Shown: positions 27,320 to 36,281 of the stretch, in pieces
How positions within the stretch are numbered: position 1 is the first letter of the stretch
Layout of the letters: every line of letters starts with the position of its first letter
Assembly: GCF_003013405.1 (NCBI RefSeq)
Contig: NZ_PXZL01000001.1
Location: 434,001-498,000, forward strand
Origin: Brevibacillus formosus
Lineage (GTDB): Bacteria > Bacillota > Bacilli > Brevibacillales > Brevibacillaceae
Direction: 5' to 3'
DNA: 64,000 nucleotides
Made by a program: the position numbers and the translations under genes
Notes under the pieces: model-generated
What the model saw: the letters and a program-made list of their open reading frames with translations, nothing else
What the model was told of the DNA's origin: nothing
Databases searched by the model: none

Positions 27320-28640
27320 TTTTTTGGCAGACCGTTTTGTCTTGCCATCCAAGCGACTGCTTGTGGCGGTTTTGCTAGGCACACCCATCGCGATCGTCGG
27401 ATTTCTGCTGGAGATTGGCTATTCGATATTCTTTTTGTACAATGGTTTACTCCTGATCGCCAGCATCTTGGATTGGGTTACCATCCCCAAACGCCGAGAC
27501 TTGTCGATCCGCCGAATCTTGCCTGAGCAGACGGATATCGGACAATCGTTCTCGATCGAGCTTGAGCTTGCCAATAATAGCGGGCAATCCGTTGCGTACT
27601 CCATCGTGGATGATCTTCCGCTGTCATTTGAAGAAGCCGGACCGGTCATAGGTGTGATGGAGCAACCCTTAACCAGCATCAGCTTTGAAACAAGAGGAAA
27701 AGAACGCGGAGAGTATGTGTTCCGCTGGCTTTACATGCGTTGGCATGGCAAGCTCGGCTTGTGGTATCGCCAAAGCCGCTTTTCGTGTGAACAAACGATC
27801 AAGGTATACCCCGACCTTTCAGCTGTTCGTGGCTATTTGGCTTCGCTTCAGGAGAGCCTGATCGTGGACGGGAAGAAAATCATGCGCAGGGCGAAAGCGG
27901 GTACGGAATTCCATGCGATCCGCGATTACGTCCCTGACGATGATCCTCGGATGATTAACTGGTCCGCTTCAGCACGCTCTCGACGTCTAATGACGAACCA
28001 ATATCGACCAGAGCATGGCAAGGTAATTACCATTCTGATCGATTGCGGCAGGTTGATGGGCGTCGAGCTGGATAATCAGACGAGACTGGATCGATCGCTG
28101 GAGTCTGCTCTCACGTTAGCGGCAGTGGCATTACGTCAAGGAGATCAGGTAGCATTACTAGCCTATTCGCATGAGATCAAGACGTACATACCTCCAGGCA
28201 GAGGGCTGCGTCATTTGCATACCCTTTTGGAGGCAACCTACAACCTAACGAGTGATTTTGTTGAGGCTGATCCGGCGAAGGCGCTTGAATTTTTGAATCG
28301 TCAGCAAAAGAGAAGGAGCTTGGTGGTTCTTTTTTCAGATATGGAGAACTACCTCGTCGAAGATCAGTTGAGCAATTATTTGTGGCGGATGCGCCGTTCA
28401 CATTTGCTCTTGCTGCTGTCTTTGGCAGATCCGCTTCTGCATGAATGGAGTCATATAGACACGAGCAACAGCAGCTTGGCGTTTACGAAGGCGGTAGCTC
28501 AACGGTTCCAGCTCGATCGCAGGGCGTTTCAACAAAAAATGATCGGCGCGGGTATCCAGGTACTGGACGTTCCGGCCGATCAATTGACGCTGACGGTTAT
28601 CAATACTTATTTGGACATCAAATCAAGAGAAGCTTTGTGA
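27270..28640 (+). CDS. DUF58 domain protein
   Basis: 456 residues from GTG 27270, with GGAGGGGGG inside the end of moxR (50-nt overlap). Two membrane segments lie near the N-terminus (about residues 30-70). The DUF58 core GTEFHAIRDYVPDDDPRMIN is near residue 210, followed by a von Willebrand A-like region starting ITILIDCGRLMG. It is the probable partner of the MoxR ATPase. Its 3' end overlaps the convergent SpoIIM-like gene by 34 nt, which is unusual. Confidence 0.9.
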   Translation: MTTSSKRRWRLFQFLADFLADRFVLPSKRLLVAVLLGTPIAIVGFLLEIGYSIFFLYNGLLLIASILDWVTIPKRRDLSIRRILPEQTDIGQSFSIELELANNSGQSVAYSIVDDLPLSFEEAGPVIGVMEQPLTSISFETRGKERGEYVFRWLYMRWHGKLGLWYRQSRFSCEQTIKVYPDLSAVRGYLASLQESLIVDGKKIMRRAKAGTEFHAIRDYVPDDDPRMINWSASARSRRLMTNQYRPEHGKVITILIDCGRLMGVELDNQTRLDRSLESALTLAAVALRQGDQVALLAYSHEIKTYIPPGRGLRHLHTLLEATYNLTSDFVEADPAKALEFLNRQQKRRSLVVLFSDMENYLVEDQLSNYLWRMRRSHLLLLLSLADPLLHEWSHIDTSNSSLAFTKAVAQRFQLDRRAFQQKMIGAGIQVLDVPADQLTLTVINTYLDIKSREAL

Positions 28641-29587
28641 GAATCCGGTTTGTATCCGACGAGGTACCAGGCAACCAGCAAAAGCAATGTGCCGACAGCT
28701 ACGATGTACTTGGCTTCGAGTGAGAGACTCGATGGAGTAATATAGCCCTCGATGATTCCCGCGATGAACAAAAGTGGGATGGTAGCCAACAGCAAATGCG
28801 CAGACTCTTTTGCCGCCTCCAGAAATTGATGTCTTCGAGCGTAGCGGCCGGGCACAAGCAGACGGTATCCCATGTGAAGCCCTGCTCCGCCAGCAATGAA
28901 AATCGCGGTCAGCTCGATCACGCCGTGGGGCAAAATGTAGGCCCAAAACGCATAGCTGCTATCTGCCTGATAGTAGACAGCTGCCAAAGCTCCAACCAGA
29001 AGTCCATTGAATAAGAGAAGGTAGATGGGGACGATTCCAAACGTAATTCCACTGACAAAGGCCAGCATCGCGACTTTGATGTTGTTGGTCATAATCATCG
29101 TAGAGATGACCGGACTGTCGAGGGATTCGTGCCCTTCTCCTAGCTTGGATGGATCGATCTGCTCAGCCATCCCCTGTGGTAATACATAATAGAGGTTGAG
29201 TGGATCAACCATGACGGCGGCAAAACCAGAAATACCACCGATGATGAAGAGAAGCGCTGCCACACCAATGAAGCTCATTCGCTTATGTACGAGACCCATT
29301 AAGTAGCTGCCAAAGAATTGCTTGAGCTGCTGCCAGCTGCCTATTCGCTGCTTGTAAGCCAAATTATGTGCGCGTAAGACGAGTTGATTTAAGTAGAGGG
29401 TGATCTCGTCAGCGGGATGGTAGGAGCGTACATAGGCCAAATGAGCAGATGTTTTCTTGTATAATTGTGTCAGGCGATCTATATCGGTAGCACTGATGTG
29501 CCGTGGTTGTCGGGTAAAACGCTCCACTAATTGTTCTAGTTCGGCCCAAGAGGCTTTATGCTTGTGCCAAAACGAGGTAATATCCAT
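28607..29587 (-). CDS. stage II sporulation protein M-like membrane protein
   Basis: 326 residues from ATG 29587 with AAGGAGG upstream. The cytoplasmic N-terminus of about 100 residues is followed by five or six membrane segments. NNIKVAMLAFVSGITFGI and PHGVIELTAIFIAGGAGL are SpoIIM/DUF95 hallmarks. These longer SpoIIM-like proteins usually accompany RDD, MoxR and DUF58 genes; this one is not the spoIIM of engulfment. It converges on DUF58 with 34 nt of shared coding sequence and is divergent from the RDD gene. Confidence 0.88.
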   Translation of the reverse strand: MDITSFWHKHKASWAELEQLVERFTRQPRHISATDIDRLTQLYKKTSAHLAYVRSYHPADEITLYLNQLVLRAHNLAYKQRIGSWQQLKQFFGSYLMGLVHKRMSFIGVAALLFIIGGISGFAAVMVDPLNLYYVLPQGMAEQIDPSKLGEGHESLDSPVISTMIMTNNIKVAMLAFVSGITFGIVPIYLLLFNGLLVGALAAVYYQADSSYAFWAYILPHGVIELTAIFIAGGAGLHMGYRLLVPGRYARRHQFLEAAKESAHLLLATIPLLFIAGIIEGYITPSSLSLEAKYIVAVGTLLLLVAWYLVGYKPDSHKASLDLMSK

Positions 29588-29664
29588 GTATAATGCCTCC
29601 TTCATTAGCGATTGTGTAATAACTCGAAAAAAACTCAAAGTTTCGAGGGGGGAAGAAAAACATC

Positions 29665-30489
29665 ATGAATGAACCGACATACGTCAGTGGGTCAAATCGG
29701 GAAGCGTCTGTTGTGACACCCGAGCATGTTATGCTGCGATTTCAGACGGCAGGTCTAGGCAGCCGCGCCACTGCGATGCTGATTGATACAGGAATCTTGC
29801 TCCTGGTTAATCTTACTGTATTTATTTTGTTTGGTATAGTTTTATTTGGAAAAGATGAAGGGTTTTTCCTGGATGATGACAACTACACGATTGCCATCGT
29901 TCTACTGGCTATCTTTATCGTGAACTTTGGCTACTATTGGTTACTGGAAGCGTTCTGGGGCGGGCAAACCGTTGGCAAAAGGCTGGTGGGAATCCGGGTC
30001 ATCCGTGATAATGGACAGCCTGCGACTTTTGTTTCCTCGACGATCCGGAATCTGTTTCGCATCATCGACGCAATGCCAACTGGTTATTTTCTCGGGGCGC
30101 TCGTCTGCTTTTTCCACCCCCGTGATAAGCGAATTGGCGATATGGTAGCGGGCACGATTGTTGTGGTGGAGTCAGGACAGCACTCGACTCTTTTTCTGAA
30201 AAAGAAAGACAAACAGCCAAACGGCTTTGATTTGAATCATGCGCTACTCGTGCTTGATGAGCGCCAAAAACAGGCGATTACCCGAGAGGACTGGCAGCTG
30301 CTTTCCTCCTTCATCAGCAGATTATCTTCTTTATCACAAGCGAAAAAATATGAACTCGGGAATCAAATTGCCAGCATCATGCGCAAAAAATTAGAGCTTA
30401 TTGACGAACAGACCAACAAGGAAGACCCGATCTTATTTTTGCAAAGACTGCACAATCAGCTGCAAAACGAATTTCAACTCCGAAAATAA
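29665..30489 (+). CDS. RDD family membrane protein
   Basis: 274 residues with GGGGGGAAG before ATG 29665. The RDD domain (about residues 25-170) has LGSRATAMLIDTGILLL, GQTVGKRLVGIRVIRD and HPRDKRIGDMVAGTIVV. A cytoplasmic helical tail of about 100 residues follows. RDD proteins are poorly understood, and some are linked to ion transport. It pairs divergently with the SpoIIM-like gene, the usual neighbour in this cluster type. A terminator follows. Confidence 0.88.
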   Translation: MNEPTYVSGSNREASVVTPEHVMLRFQTAGLGSRATAMLIDTGILLLVNLTVFILFGIVLFGKDEGFFLDDDNYTIAIVLLAIFIVNFGYYWLLEAFWGGQTVGKRLVGIRVIRDNGQPATFVSSTIRNLFRIIDAMPTGYFLGALVCFFHPRDKRIGDMVAGTIVVVESGQHSTLFLKKKDKQPNGFDLNHALLVLDERQKQAITREDWQLLSSFISRLSSLSQAKKYELGNQIASIMRKKLELIDEQTNKEDPILFLQRLHNQLQNEFQLRK

Positions 30490-30496
30490 AGCGAAG

Positions 30497-30528
30497 TACC
30501 GCCCCAAAAAAGTGGCGGTATTTTTATT
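30497..30528 (+). terminator. intrinsic terminator after RDD gene
   Basis: TACCGCC (30497-30503) pairs with GGCGGTA (30514-30520), followed by TTTTT. Confidence 0.8.
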
Positions 30529-30628
30529 TCTCGACGTATTTTCCCATTATTCAGCAAAATGCTGCTTCAAAAACTTTCTATGTTATAATGAAACCTCACT
30601 CTATGTCACAGAAAGGAGGAGGGAGCCG

Positions 30629-31135
30629 ATGGACGACAAATACATGGGAGCGTCATCGACTTCGTCACCCACACTGCCACTCCCGGCAAACGGGAAGCAG
30701 AAAGGAAGACGCAGAAGAGGCAGTCTTTTTCAGGCATTGATTCCCTCCCAGACTGAAGGTAAGCGTCCTTTACTACCGATCGTTTTGGCCGTTCTGGTCT
30801 GGGTAGGACTTGCCTATGCTGGATATGCCTTTGCTGTTTATACGTTGGACAAGCAGCAACAAATTGTAAACCAACGAATTGATCAAATTCAAGAAAATAA
30901 TCAAAAGCAGATGAAGGCATTGGGAGATCAATTGACTCTGGTGCAGGAAGAAATGCAAAATGTCCAGAAGGGTCTGGGAAATCTGGAAGAAGATTTGGCA
31001 TTGACGGGTGAAACCATTGGTGGAACGAACAAGACCAAAGAAGCTCTGCAGGAACGGGTTGACCAACTCAACAAACAGCTGGTTGATTTGAAAGCATCTC
31101 TGAAAAAATTGGAGGATGCTGCCCGTGCTTGGTAA
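30629..31135 (+). CDS. membrane-anchored coiled-coil protein
   Basis: 168 residues from ATG 30629 with AAAGGAGG upstream; the longer open frame lacks a ribosome site. A basic, disordered cytoplasmic start (KGRRRRG) leads to one transmembrane segment (about residues 50-72) and then a Gln/Leu-rich extracellular coiled coil to the end. I do not recognise a family. It overlaps the phosphodiester glycosidase gene, whose product has the same design (one membrane anchor, then a coiled coil), so the two may assemble. Confidence 0.75.
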   Translation: MDDKYMGASSTSSPTLPLPANGKQKGRRRRGSLFQALIPSQTEGKRPLLPIVLAVLVWVGLAYAGYAFAVYTLDKQQQIVNQRIDQIQENNQKQMKALGDQLTLVQEEMQNVQKGLGNLEEDLALTGETIGGTNKTKEALQERVDQLNKQLVDLKASLKKLEDAARAW

Positions 31136-32195
31136 GATAAATCGTTTCTTTCTCTTTCTGTTGGCGCCTGCTCTCGGTTTTTTGGTCGCTTTTGCGCTGG
31201 ACAATCCAGTGGACAAGCTCCAGACAGAAGGCCTGAAGCTTCCTTCTGCCGTAGCGAAGAGCCAAGCAGATGAGCTGGGGGAACGGCTCAACGACACCAA
31301 GGTGCAGCTTCGAAATGTAGAAATCGTCATCGAAGACATCCGGGATCGCTCGAAAAAGGAACAGAAAGAATACGAGCAACAAAACAAGAAGATCAGTAGC
31401 GCACTTGAAGCGAGCAAATCCCAGACACAAAAATCTGCGGATGTATTGGACACGATTTTGTCCAACATGCTTGGCAAGCCGATCGGTCAACACTTCGGGA
31501 AAAACTCCACAGTGAAGGTCTATTCCCTGCAAGAAGGCGGATACCGTGGTTATATGGCCAAAGTTCGCCTCAATGATCCGAAAGCGCTGAAAATGGTGCT
31601 GGCCAACAACTCTGTGAAAAGTAAGGGAGAAACGACGAGTCAAGCCGGTAAGCGTACAGGAGCCATTCTGGCAATCAATGCAGGCGGCTTTATGGCGGAC
31701 AAGCAGGGCAATCTGACTCCGTTAGGCATTACGGTTGTTGACGGCAAGATTCGCACCTTTTCCAATAATGCGAAGTTGAGCTTTGTCGGTTTTAACAACA
31801 AAGGTCATCTGGTCGGAACAAACATCAAGACGCAGGCGCAAATTACGCAACAAGGGATACTGCAGGGAGCGAGCTTCTTGCCGCGCCTCTTGCAGGACGG
31901 AAAGCGATTGTCTATTCCGCGTGAATGGGCGAATGCACGTCAACCGCGAACACTGATCGGCCATTTCGACAACGGCGATTTGTTGCTGATTGTCATTGAC
32001 GGAAGACGAGATGGCTGGAGTACTGGTGTTACGCTGGAGGAAGCGCAAAGAAAGCTGCAAGAGTGGCATGTCGTGGATGCGTATAACCTCGACGGCGGTG
32101 GCTCCAGTGCGTTTTATTACAATGGCAAGCTGTTGAACAAGCCTTCAGGTGGCAAAGAACGACGCGTGGTGAGCAATTTGGTCATCATGCCATAA
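31125..32195 (+). CDS. membrane-anchored phosphodiester glycosidase (NAGPA domain)
   Basis: 356 residues from GTG 31125; GGAGG lies 9 nt upstream, whereas ATG 31116 would leave no spacing. An N-terminal membrane anchor and a coiled coil (about residues 45-110) precede the NAGPA/DUF2233 domain: AINAGGFMADKQGN, then LIGHFDNGDLLLIVIDGR, then YNLDGGGSSAFYYNG and RRVVSNLVIM. The family cleaves sugar phosphodiesters such as GlcNAc-1-phosphodiester, so a cell-wall or capsule glycopolymer is a likely target. Overlap with the coiled-coil gene implies coupling. Confidence 0.85.
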   Translation: MLGKINRFFLFLLAPALGFLVAFALDNPVDKLQTEGLKLPSAVAKSQADELGERLNDTKVQLRNVEIVIEDIRDRSKKEQKEYEQQNKKISSALEASKSQTQKSADVLDTILSNMLGKPIGQHFGKNSTVKVYSLQEGGYRGYMAKVRLNDPKALKMVLANNSVKSKGETTSQAGKRTGAILAINAGGFMADKQGNLTPLGITVVDGKIRTFSNNAKLSFVGFNNKGHLVGTNIKTQAQITQQGILQGASFLPRLLQDGKRLSIPREWANARQPRTLIGHFDNGDLLLIVIDGRRDGWSTGVTLEEAQRKLQEWHVVDAYNLDGGGSSAFYYNGKLLNKPSGGKERRVVSNLVIMP

Positions 32196-32207
32196 GCAAA
32201 AATCGCA

Positions 32208-32256
32208 ACACTCTTCTGTGAAGACGACAAGTCTTGCTGCAGAAGGGTGTTTTTTT
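32208..32256 (+). terminator. intrinsic terminator
   Basis: ACACTCTTCTG (32208-32218) pairs with CAGAAGGGTGT (32240-32250), then a T run. Confidence 0.85.
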
Positions 32257-32362
32257 CTGTAGAGAAAAGTTTGCCTAGGCAACTGTCAATGTGGGTTGAC
32301 CTTAAAAAATGCTGAAAATTATAATAATAGTAGAAGTAATGAAATGGAATAGGAGGGATCGC

Positions 32363-34396
32363 ATGAAAAAAGGGATGTTGGTTGCCCTCACGATTGTTTC
32401 CGTGCTTTCGTTTCCGCATTTTGCTGTGGGAAAAGTCCCAGGTGTGCCAGCAGGTGTGCAAGGAGCTACAAAAGGAATTGTCGCGGTCTCTCATCCAGCA
32501 GCGGCGCAGGTCGGCAGAGATATCTTGGCAAAGGGCGGCAATGCGATTGACGCTGCGGCTGGGATCCAATTCGCTCTAAATGTAGCAGAACCGTATATGT
32601 CCGGTATCGGCGGCGGTGGTTTTATGATGATTTATGTGAAGGATCAAAACAAAGTGACGGTGATAGATAGTCGAGAGGTGGCTCCTTCCAAGGTGACTCC
32701 CGATATGTTTTTACAGGCAGATGGCACGCCGATCCCATTTGAGGAGAGACATACGAGCGGTCAGGCGGTAGGTGTCCCAGGGACATTGCTGGGCGTAGAG
32801 CAGGCGCTGAAATCTTATGGGACATGGGACTTGGGCAAAGTGGTAGAACCGTCGATTGAATTGGCGGAAAAAGGAGTTCGCGTCAACTGGGTGTCCGCTC
32901 AATTTATTGCCAATTCCATGGAAAAGTTGAAAAAGCACGGGACTGCTGCACAAGTGTTTGCGCCAAACGGAGTTCCACTCAAAGAAGGCGAGATGCTGGT
33001 TCAGCCCCAATTGGCGAAAACGTTGAAGATCATCCGGGACAAAGGCTCAGATGCCTTGTATGAAGGGGAAATTGGCAAGGCTCTCGTGGAGGAAGTGCAA
33101 AGAACGGGTGGCTCCATGACTCTTAGTGATTTGCAGGCGTATCAAGTAAAAGAGCGTGAACCGGTCCGCGGCATGTATCGCGGCTATGAAGTGATTTCGA
33201 TGGCACCCCCCAGCTCTGGCGGATTGACACTCATTCAGATTTTGAAGCTGATGGAGGGCTACGATAACCAAAAGGACGGCATCGGGTCGGTAGCCTATTT
33301 GCATCATTTGATCGAGGCCAATCACCTCGCCTACGCAGATCGGGCGGCTTTTATGGCGGACGAGGACGTTTATCCAGTACCGAAAAAAGGGCTGATTGCG
33401 GGCGAATACATCAAGGAACGGCGTCAGCTCATTCGTGAAGAAACAGCGAATGCCAATGTAGTGGCAGGAGACCCTTGGAAGTACGATCCTGGCAAAAAGC
33501 CAGAGGTGTCCATGAAACTGAGGGATCAATCTCCGGTCAAGCAGACCACGCACTTTTCTGTGATGGACAAATGGGGGAATATCGTTGCGTATACGACCAC
33601 CATTGAAGATATTTTTGGCAGCGGTGTGATGGTTCCAGGTTACGGCTTCATGCTCAATAATGAGCTTACGGATTTTGACGCGATTCCTGGCGGTGTCAAT
33701 CAGGTCGAGCCCGGAAAGCGTCCACGTTCAAGCATGACGCCAACTATGGTGCTAAAAGACGGGAAGCCTTTTTTAGCAATTGGCTCACCTGGTGGCTCTA
33801 CGATTATTGCCTCAGTATCACAGACGATTCTCAATGTGATCGATCATGGAATGGAGATCGAGGATGCCATCCGTGCACCACGCATTTTTTCAAGCAGCTA
33901 TCCGAATGTGACGTGGGAAGCGGGCATTGACCAGGATGTCATCCTGCAATTGATGGCAAAAGGTCACGTCTTTGCTGAGGAGCCGACGAACATTGGCAAC
34001 GTCCAAGCGATTGTGTACGATTTTGAAACGGGAAAAATGTACGGCGGAGCGGACAACACCCGTGAGGGCACTGTACTCGGGGTTGATGCCATCGCGTATA
34101 CGGCTGCTCAGCCAATCCAGTCTCCTAAAGAAAAAGAAGGCCCCTTTGATTTAAAAGTAAACGGCAATGTCTATCCATACACAGCAGAGCAAAAGGTGAT
34201 GATAGATGGAGTAGCTTATGTTCAGGCCAACAAGTTGCTGTTAGGGTTGGGACAAAAAGTGACGTCCTTTCAGTCTGATGTGGTCATGGTGAAGGGGACT
34301 CCTTACTTGCCTGTCAAGAAAGTTGGCGAGAAGCTGGGCTATACAGTCATGTGGAAGGAAGGAGAGCGGTCCATCGAGTTGAATAGCAAAAAGTAG
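32363..34396 (+). CDS. ggt: gamma-glutamyltransferase with C-terminal copper-amine-oxidase-like domain
   Basis: 677 residues from ATG 32363 (AGGAGGG upstream). Signal peptide, then a full gamma-glutamyltranspeptidase: GGNAIDAAAGIQFALNV, GGGGFMMIY, and the autocleavage site QTTHFSVMD with the catalytic Thr about residue 395, followed by PRSSMTPTMVL and GSPGGSTI. It is expected to be secreted, hydrolysing or transferring gamma-glutamyl groups of glutathione or poly-gamma-glutamate. After about residue 590 comes an extra domain (YPYTAEQKVMIDGVAYVQA, then GTPYLPVKKVGEKLGYTV) that matches the copper amine oxidase N-terminal repeat, probably a wall-binding add-on. Confidence 0.92.
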   Translation: MKKGMLVALTIVSVLSFPHFAVGKVPGVPAGVQGATKGIVAVSHPAAAQVGRDILAKGGNAIDAAAGIQFALNVAEPYMSGIGGGGFMMIYVKDQNKVTVIDSREVAPSKVTPDMFLQADGTPIPFEERHTSGQAVGVPGTLLGVEQALKSYGTWDLGKVVEPSIELAEKGVRVNWVSAQFIANSMEKLKKHGTAAQVFAPNGVPLKEGEMLVQPQLAKTLKIIRDKGSDALYEGEIGKALVEEVQRTGGSMTLSDLQAYQVKEREPVRGMYRGYEVISMAPPSSGGLTLIQILKLMEGYDNQKDGIGSVAYLHHLIEANHLAYADRAAFMADEDVYPVPKKGLIAGEYIKERRQLIREETANANVVAGDPWKYDPGKKPEVSMKLRDQSPVKQTTHFSVMDKWGNIVAYTTTIEDIFGSGVMVPGYGFMLNNELTDFDAIPGGVNQVEPGKRPRSSMTPTMVLKDGKPFLAIGSPGGSTIIASVSQTILNVIDHGMEIEDAIRAPRIFSSSYPNVTWEAGIDQDVILQLMAKGHVFAEEPTNIGNVQAIVYDFETGKMYGGADNTREGTVLGVDAIAYTAAQPIQSPKEKEGPFDLKVNGNVYPYTAEQKVMIDGVAYVQANKLLLGLGQKVTSFQSDVVMVKGTPYLPVKKVGEKLGYTVMWKEGERSIELNSKK

Positions 34397-34424
34397 GCTG
34401 ATCAAGGAAAGGATGTAGCAAAAA

Positions 34425-35315
34425 ATGAAGAAGGTACTTGTACTCGGAGGAACGCGATTTTTTGGAAAGCGATTGGTCCAGCTTCTCGTTGAAGCTGGGG
34501 CAGACGTTACGGTGGCGACGAGGGGGCTTACCCAAGTGGAGTTACCTGCCTCTGTTAAAAGAATTACGCTTGATCGCGATGACGTCCATTCTCTTGCTGT
34601 TGCTGGAGAAGAGCAGTGGGATGTGGTGTACGATAACATCTGTTATTCCTCCCAAAATGCTATGGATGCGTGTAAGGTTTTTCGGGGGAAAGTAGGTAAG
34701 TACGTTTTGACCTCTACCTTATCCGTCTACGATTATGCCGAAGAACAACTACAGGAAGAGGCATTTGATCCATACACGTATGCAATCAATCGGAAAACGA
34801 GAGACGAGACAACCTATCAAGAGGGGAAGCGTCAAGCAGAAGCCGTCTTTTTTCAGGAAAAGGCCTTCCCTGTCGTAGCTGTTCGTTTTCCGATTGTGCT
34901 AGCGGAAGACGATTACACTCGTCGGCTATGGTTTCATATTGAGCAAGTGCAAGAGGAGCGGCCGATTGGTATTGCGAATCCCGCTGCCCGAATGTGCTTT
35001 ATTCATGCACAGGAAGCTGCACAATTTTTGGCATGGGTGGTGACAACGTCCATCACAGGGCCTGTGAATGCATGCTCAGATGGGATTGTTTCGCTTGCTG
35101 AGCTGATGGAGACAATTGCGCAAACAGTCGGAAAGCCTGCCCAAATCGAGCAAACGACAAATGCTTCTGATGCGTCTCCCTTTGGATTTGTAGCATCCTT
35201 TTACATGGATAACAGCAAGGCTAAGGCTGCGGGCTTCCCATTCTGGTCGCTGGATGAATGGTTGCCGGCGCTTGTCAAAAACCTAAACGAGAAATATACC
35301 TCCGAAAAAGCGTGA
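34425..35315 (+). CDS. NAD-dependent epimerase/dehydratase family protein
   Basis: 296 residues. A Rossmann start VLVLGGTRFFGKRLV binds NAD(P). An atypical short-chain dehydrogenase/reductase core follows, with STLSVYDY and YQEGKRQAE as the Tyr-Lys pair. Close families include isoflavone-reductase-like and sugar-nucleotide epimerase proteins, so the substrate cannot be named. It starts 28 nt after ggt with a modest AAAGGA ribosome site, so it may be cotranscribed with it. Confidence 0.88.
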   Translation: MKKVLVLGGTRFFGKRLVQLLVEAGADVTVATRGLTQVELPASVKRITLDRDDVHSLAVAGEEQWDVVYDNICYSSQNAMDACKVFRGKVGKYVLTSTLSVYDYAEEQLQEEAFDPYTYAINRKTRDETTYQEGKRQAEAVFFQEKAFPVVAVRFPIVLAEDDYTRRLWFHIEQVQEERPIGIANPAARMCFIHAQEAAQFLAWVVTTSITGPVNACSDGIVSLAELMETIAQTVGKPAQIEQTTNASDASPFGFVASFYMDNSKAKAAGFPFWSLDEWLPALVKNLNEKYTSEKA

Positions 35316-35397
35316 CCTATCTACCTTTTCTTTCGTAGTACTCCATGGTAAGGTAGAGCAGAACGTATGTGTCTGTAAGGAACCAGGAGGATCGATC

Positions 35398-36219
35398 ATG
35401 AACAAAATTCGCACCAGCAGCCTTGCGATCGTCGCAGCACTATCAGTAGCACTACTCAGTGGATGTGAGCCTCCCTCATTAAGCGGATTGCTATCCAGCG
35501 AGTCGAATGGACAGCCCGCAGGTGAGGGAACGCAGTCGACGACAGTTGAGCCAAATAACGAGGCGACAGTACGTCCCCAACGGGCATCTCTTGCAGAGAC
35601 GATAAAAGATGTGGATGGAGTGCCAACCGTTACAAATGCAACAGATCTCTCGGTTGTCGTAAATAAACAACGGGCATTGCCTGGCGATTATATTCCACCG
35701 GATTTGGTGGAGCCAAATGTGCCGTTTCCTTTTGATGAAAAAGTGGAGAAGCGATTGCTAAGAGCAGAAGCCGCACAAGCATTAGAAGAACTGTTTGCCA
35801 AAGCAAAGACAGAAGGTATTGAACTGTATGCCGTATCCGGTTACCGCTCGTATAAGACCCAAAAATCGCTGTACGAGACGTATGTAAAGACGCAAGGTGC
35901 TGAACATGCGGCTGCCTACAGTGCTGTACCTGGAAAGAGCGAACATCAGACTGGCTTGGCTATGGATGTGTCCGGATATGATGCCAATACACGCTTGGAA
36001 GAGTCATTTGCTGAAACACCTGAAGGAATATGGCTGGCTGCCAACTGTGCAGACTTTGGGTTCGTCATTCGTTATTTGAAGGGCAAGGAAGATACGACGG
36101 GATATGCGTATGAGCCTTGGCATTTGCGTTATGTAGGCAAGGAAATGGCGAAAGAAATTATGGCAGGTGGCCTTACTTTGGAGGATTATTTTTCGGAAGC
36201 GGCAATTGCCCACAAATAA
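35398..36219 (+). CDS. VanY/LdcB-type D-alanyl-D-alanine carboxypeptidase, lipoprotein
   Basis: 273 residues. Lipoprotein signal with lipobox LLSGC (Cys about residue 23), then a low-complexity Ser/Thr/Glu linker. The M15B peptidase domain has AVSGYRSYKTQ, SEHQTGLAMDV (zinc ligands His and Asp) and YEPWHLRYVG (catalytic Glu and third zinc-ligand His). It trims peptidoglycan stem peptides outside the membrane. The ribosome site is AGGAGG. A bidirectional terminator separates it from the convergent signal peptidase gene. Confidence 0.92.
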   Translation: MNKIRTSSLAIVAALSVALLSGCEPPSLSGLLSSESNGQPAGEGTQSTTVEPNNEATVRPQRASLAETIKDVDGVPTVTNATDLSVVVNKQRALPGDYIPPDLVEPNVPFPFDEKVEKRLLRAEAAQALEELFAKAKTEGIELYAVSGYRSYKTQKSLYETYVKTQGAEHAAAYSAVPGKSEHQTGLAMDVSGYDANTRLEESFAETPEGIWLAANCADFGFVIRYLKGKEDTTGYAYEPWHLRYVGKEMAKEIMAGGLTLEDYFSEAAIAHK

Positions 36220-36235
36220 CGCCATCGAAAATGAA

Positions 36236-36266
36236 AAGAGCCGCCCCAATAAGGAGCGGCTTTTTG
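36236..36266. terminator. bidirectional terminator
   Basis: AGCCGC pairs with GCGGCT around a GG/CC inner stem. T-rich runs follow on both strands between the vanY-like and signal peptidase genes. Confidence 0.75.
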
Positions 36267-36281
36267 CTGCCTGAATAAATG

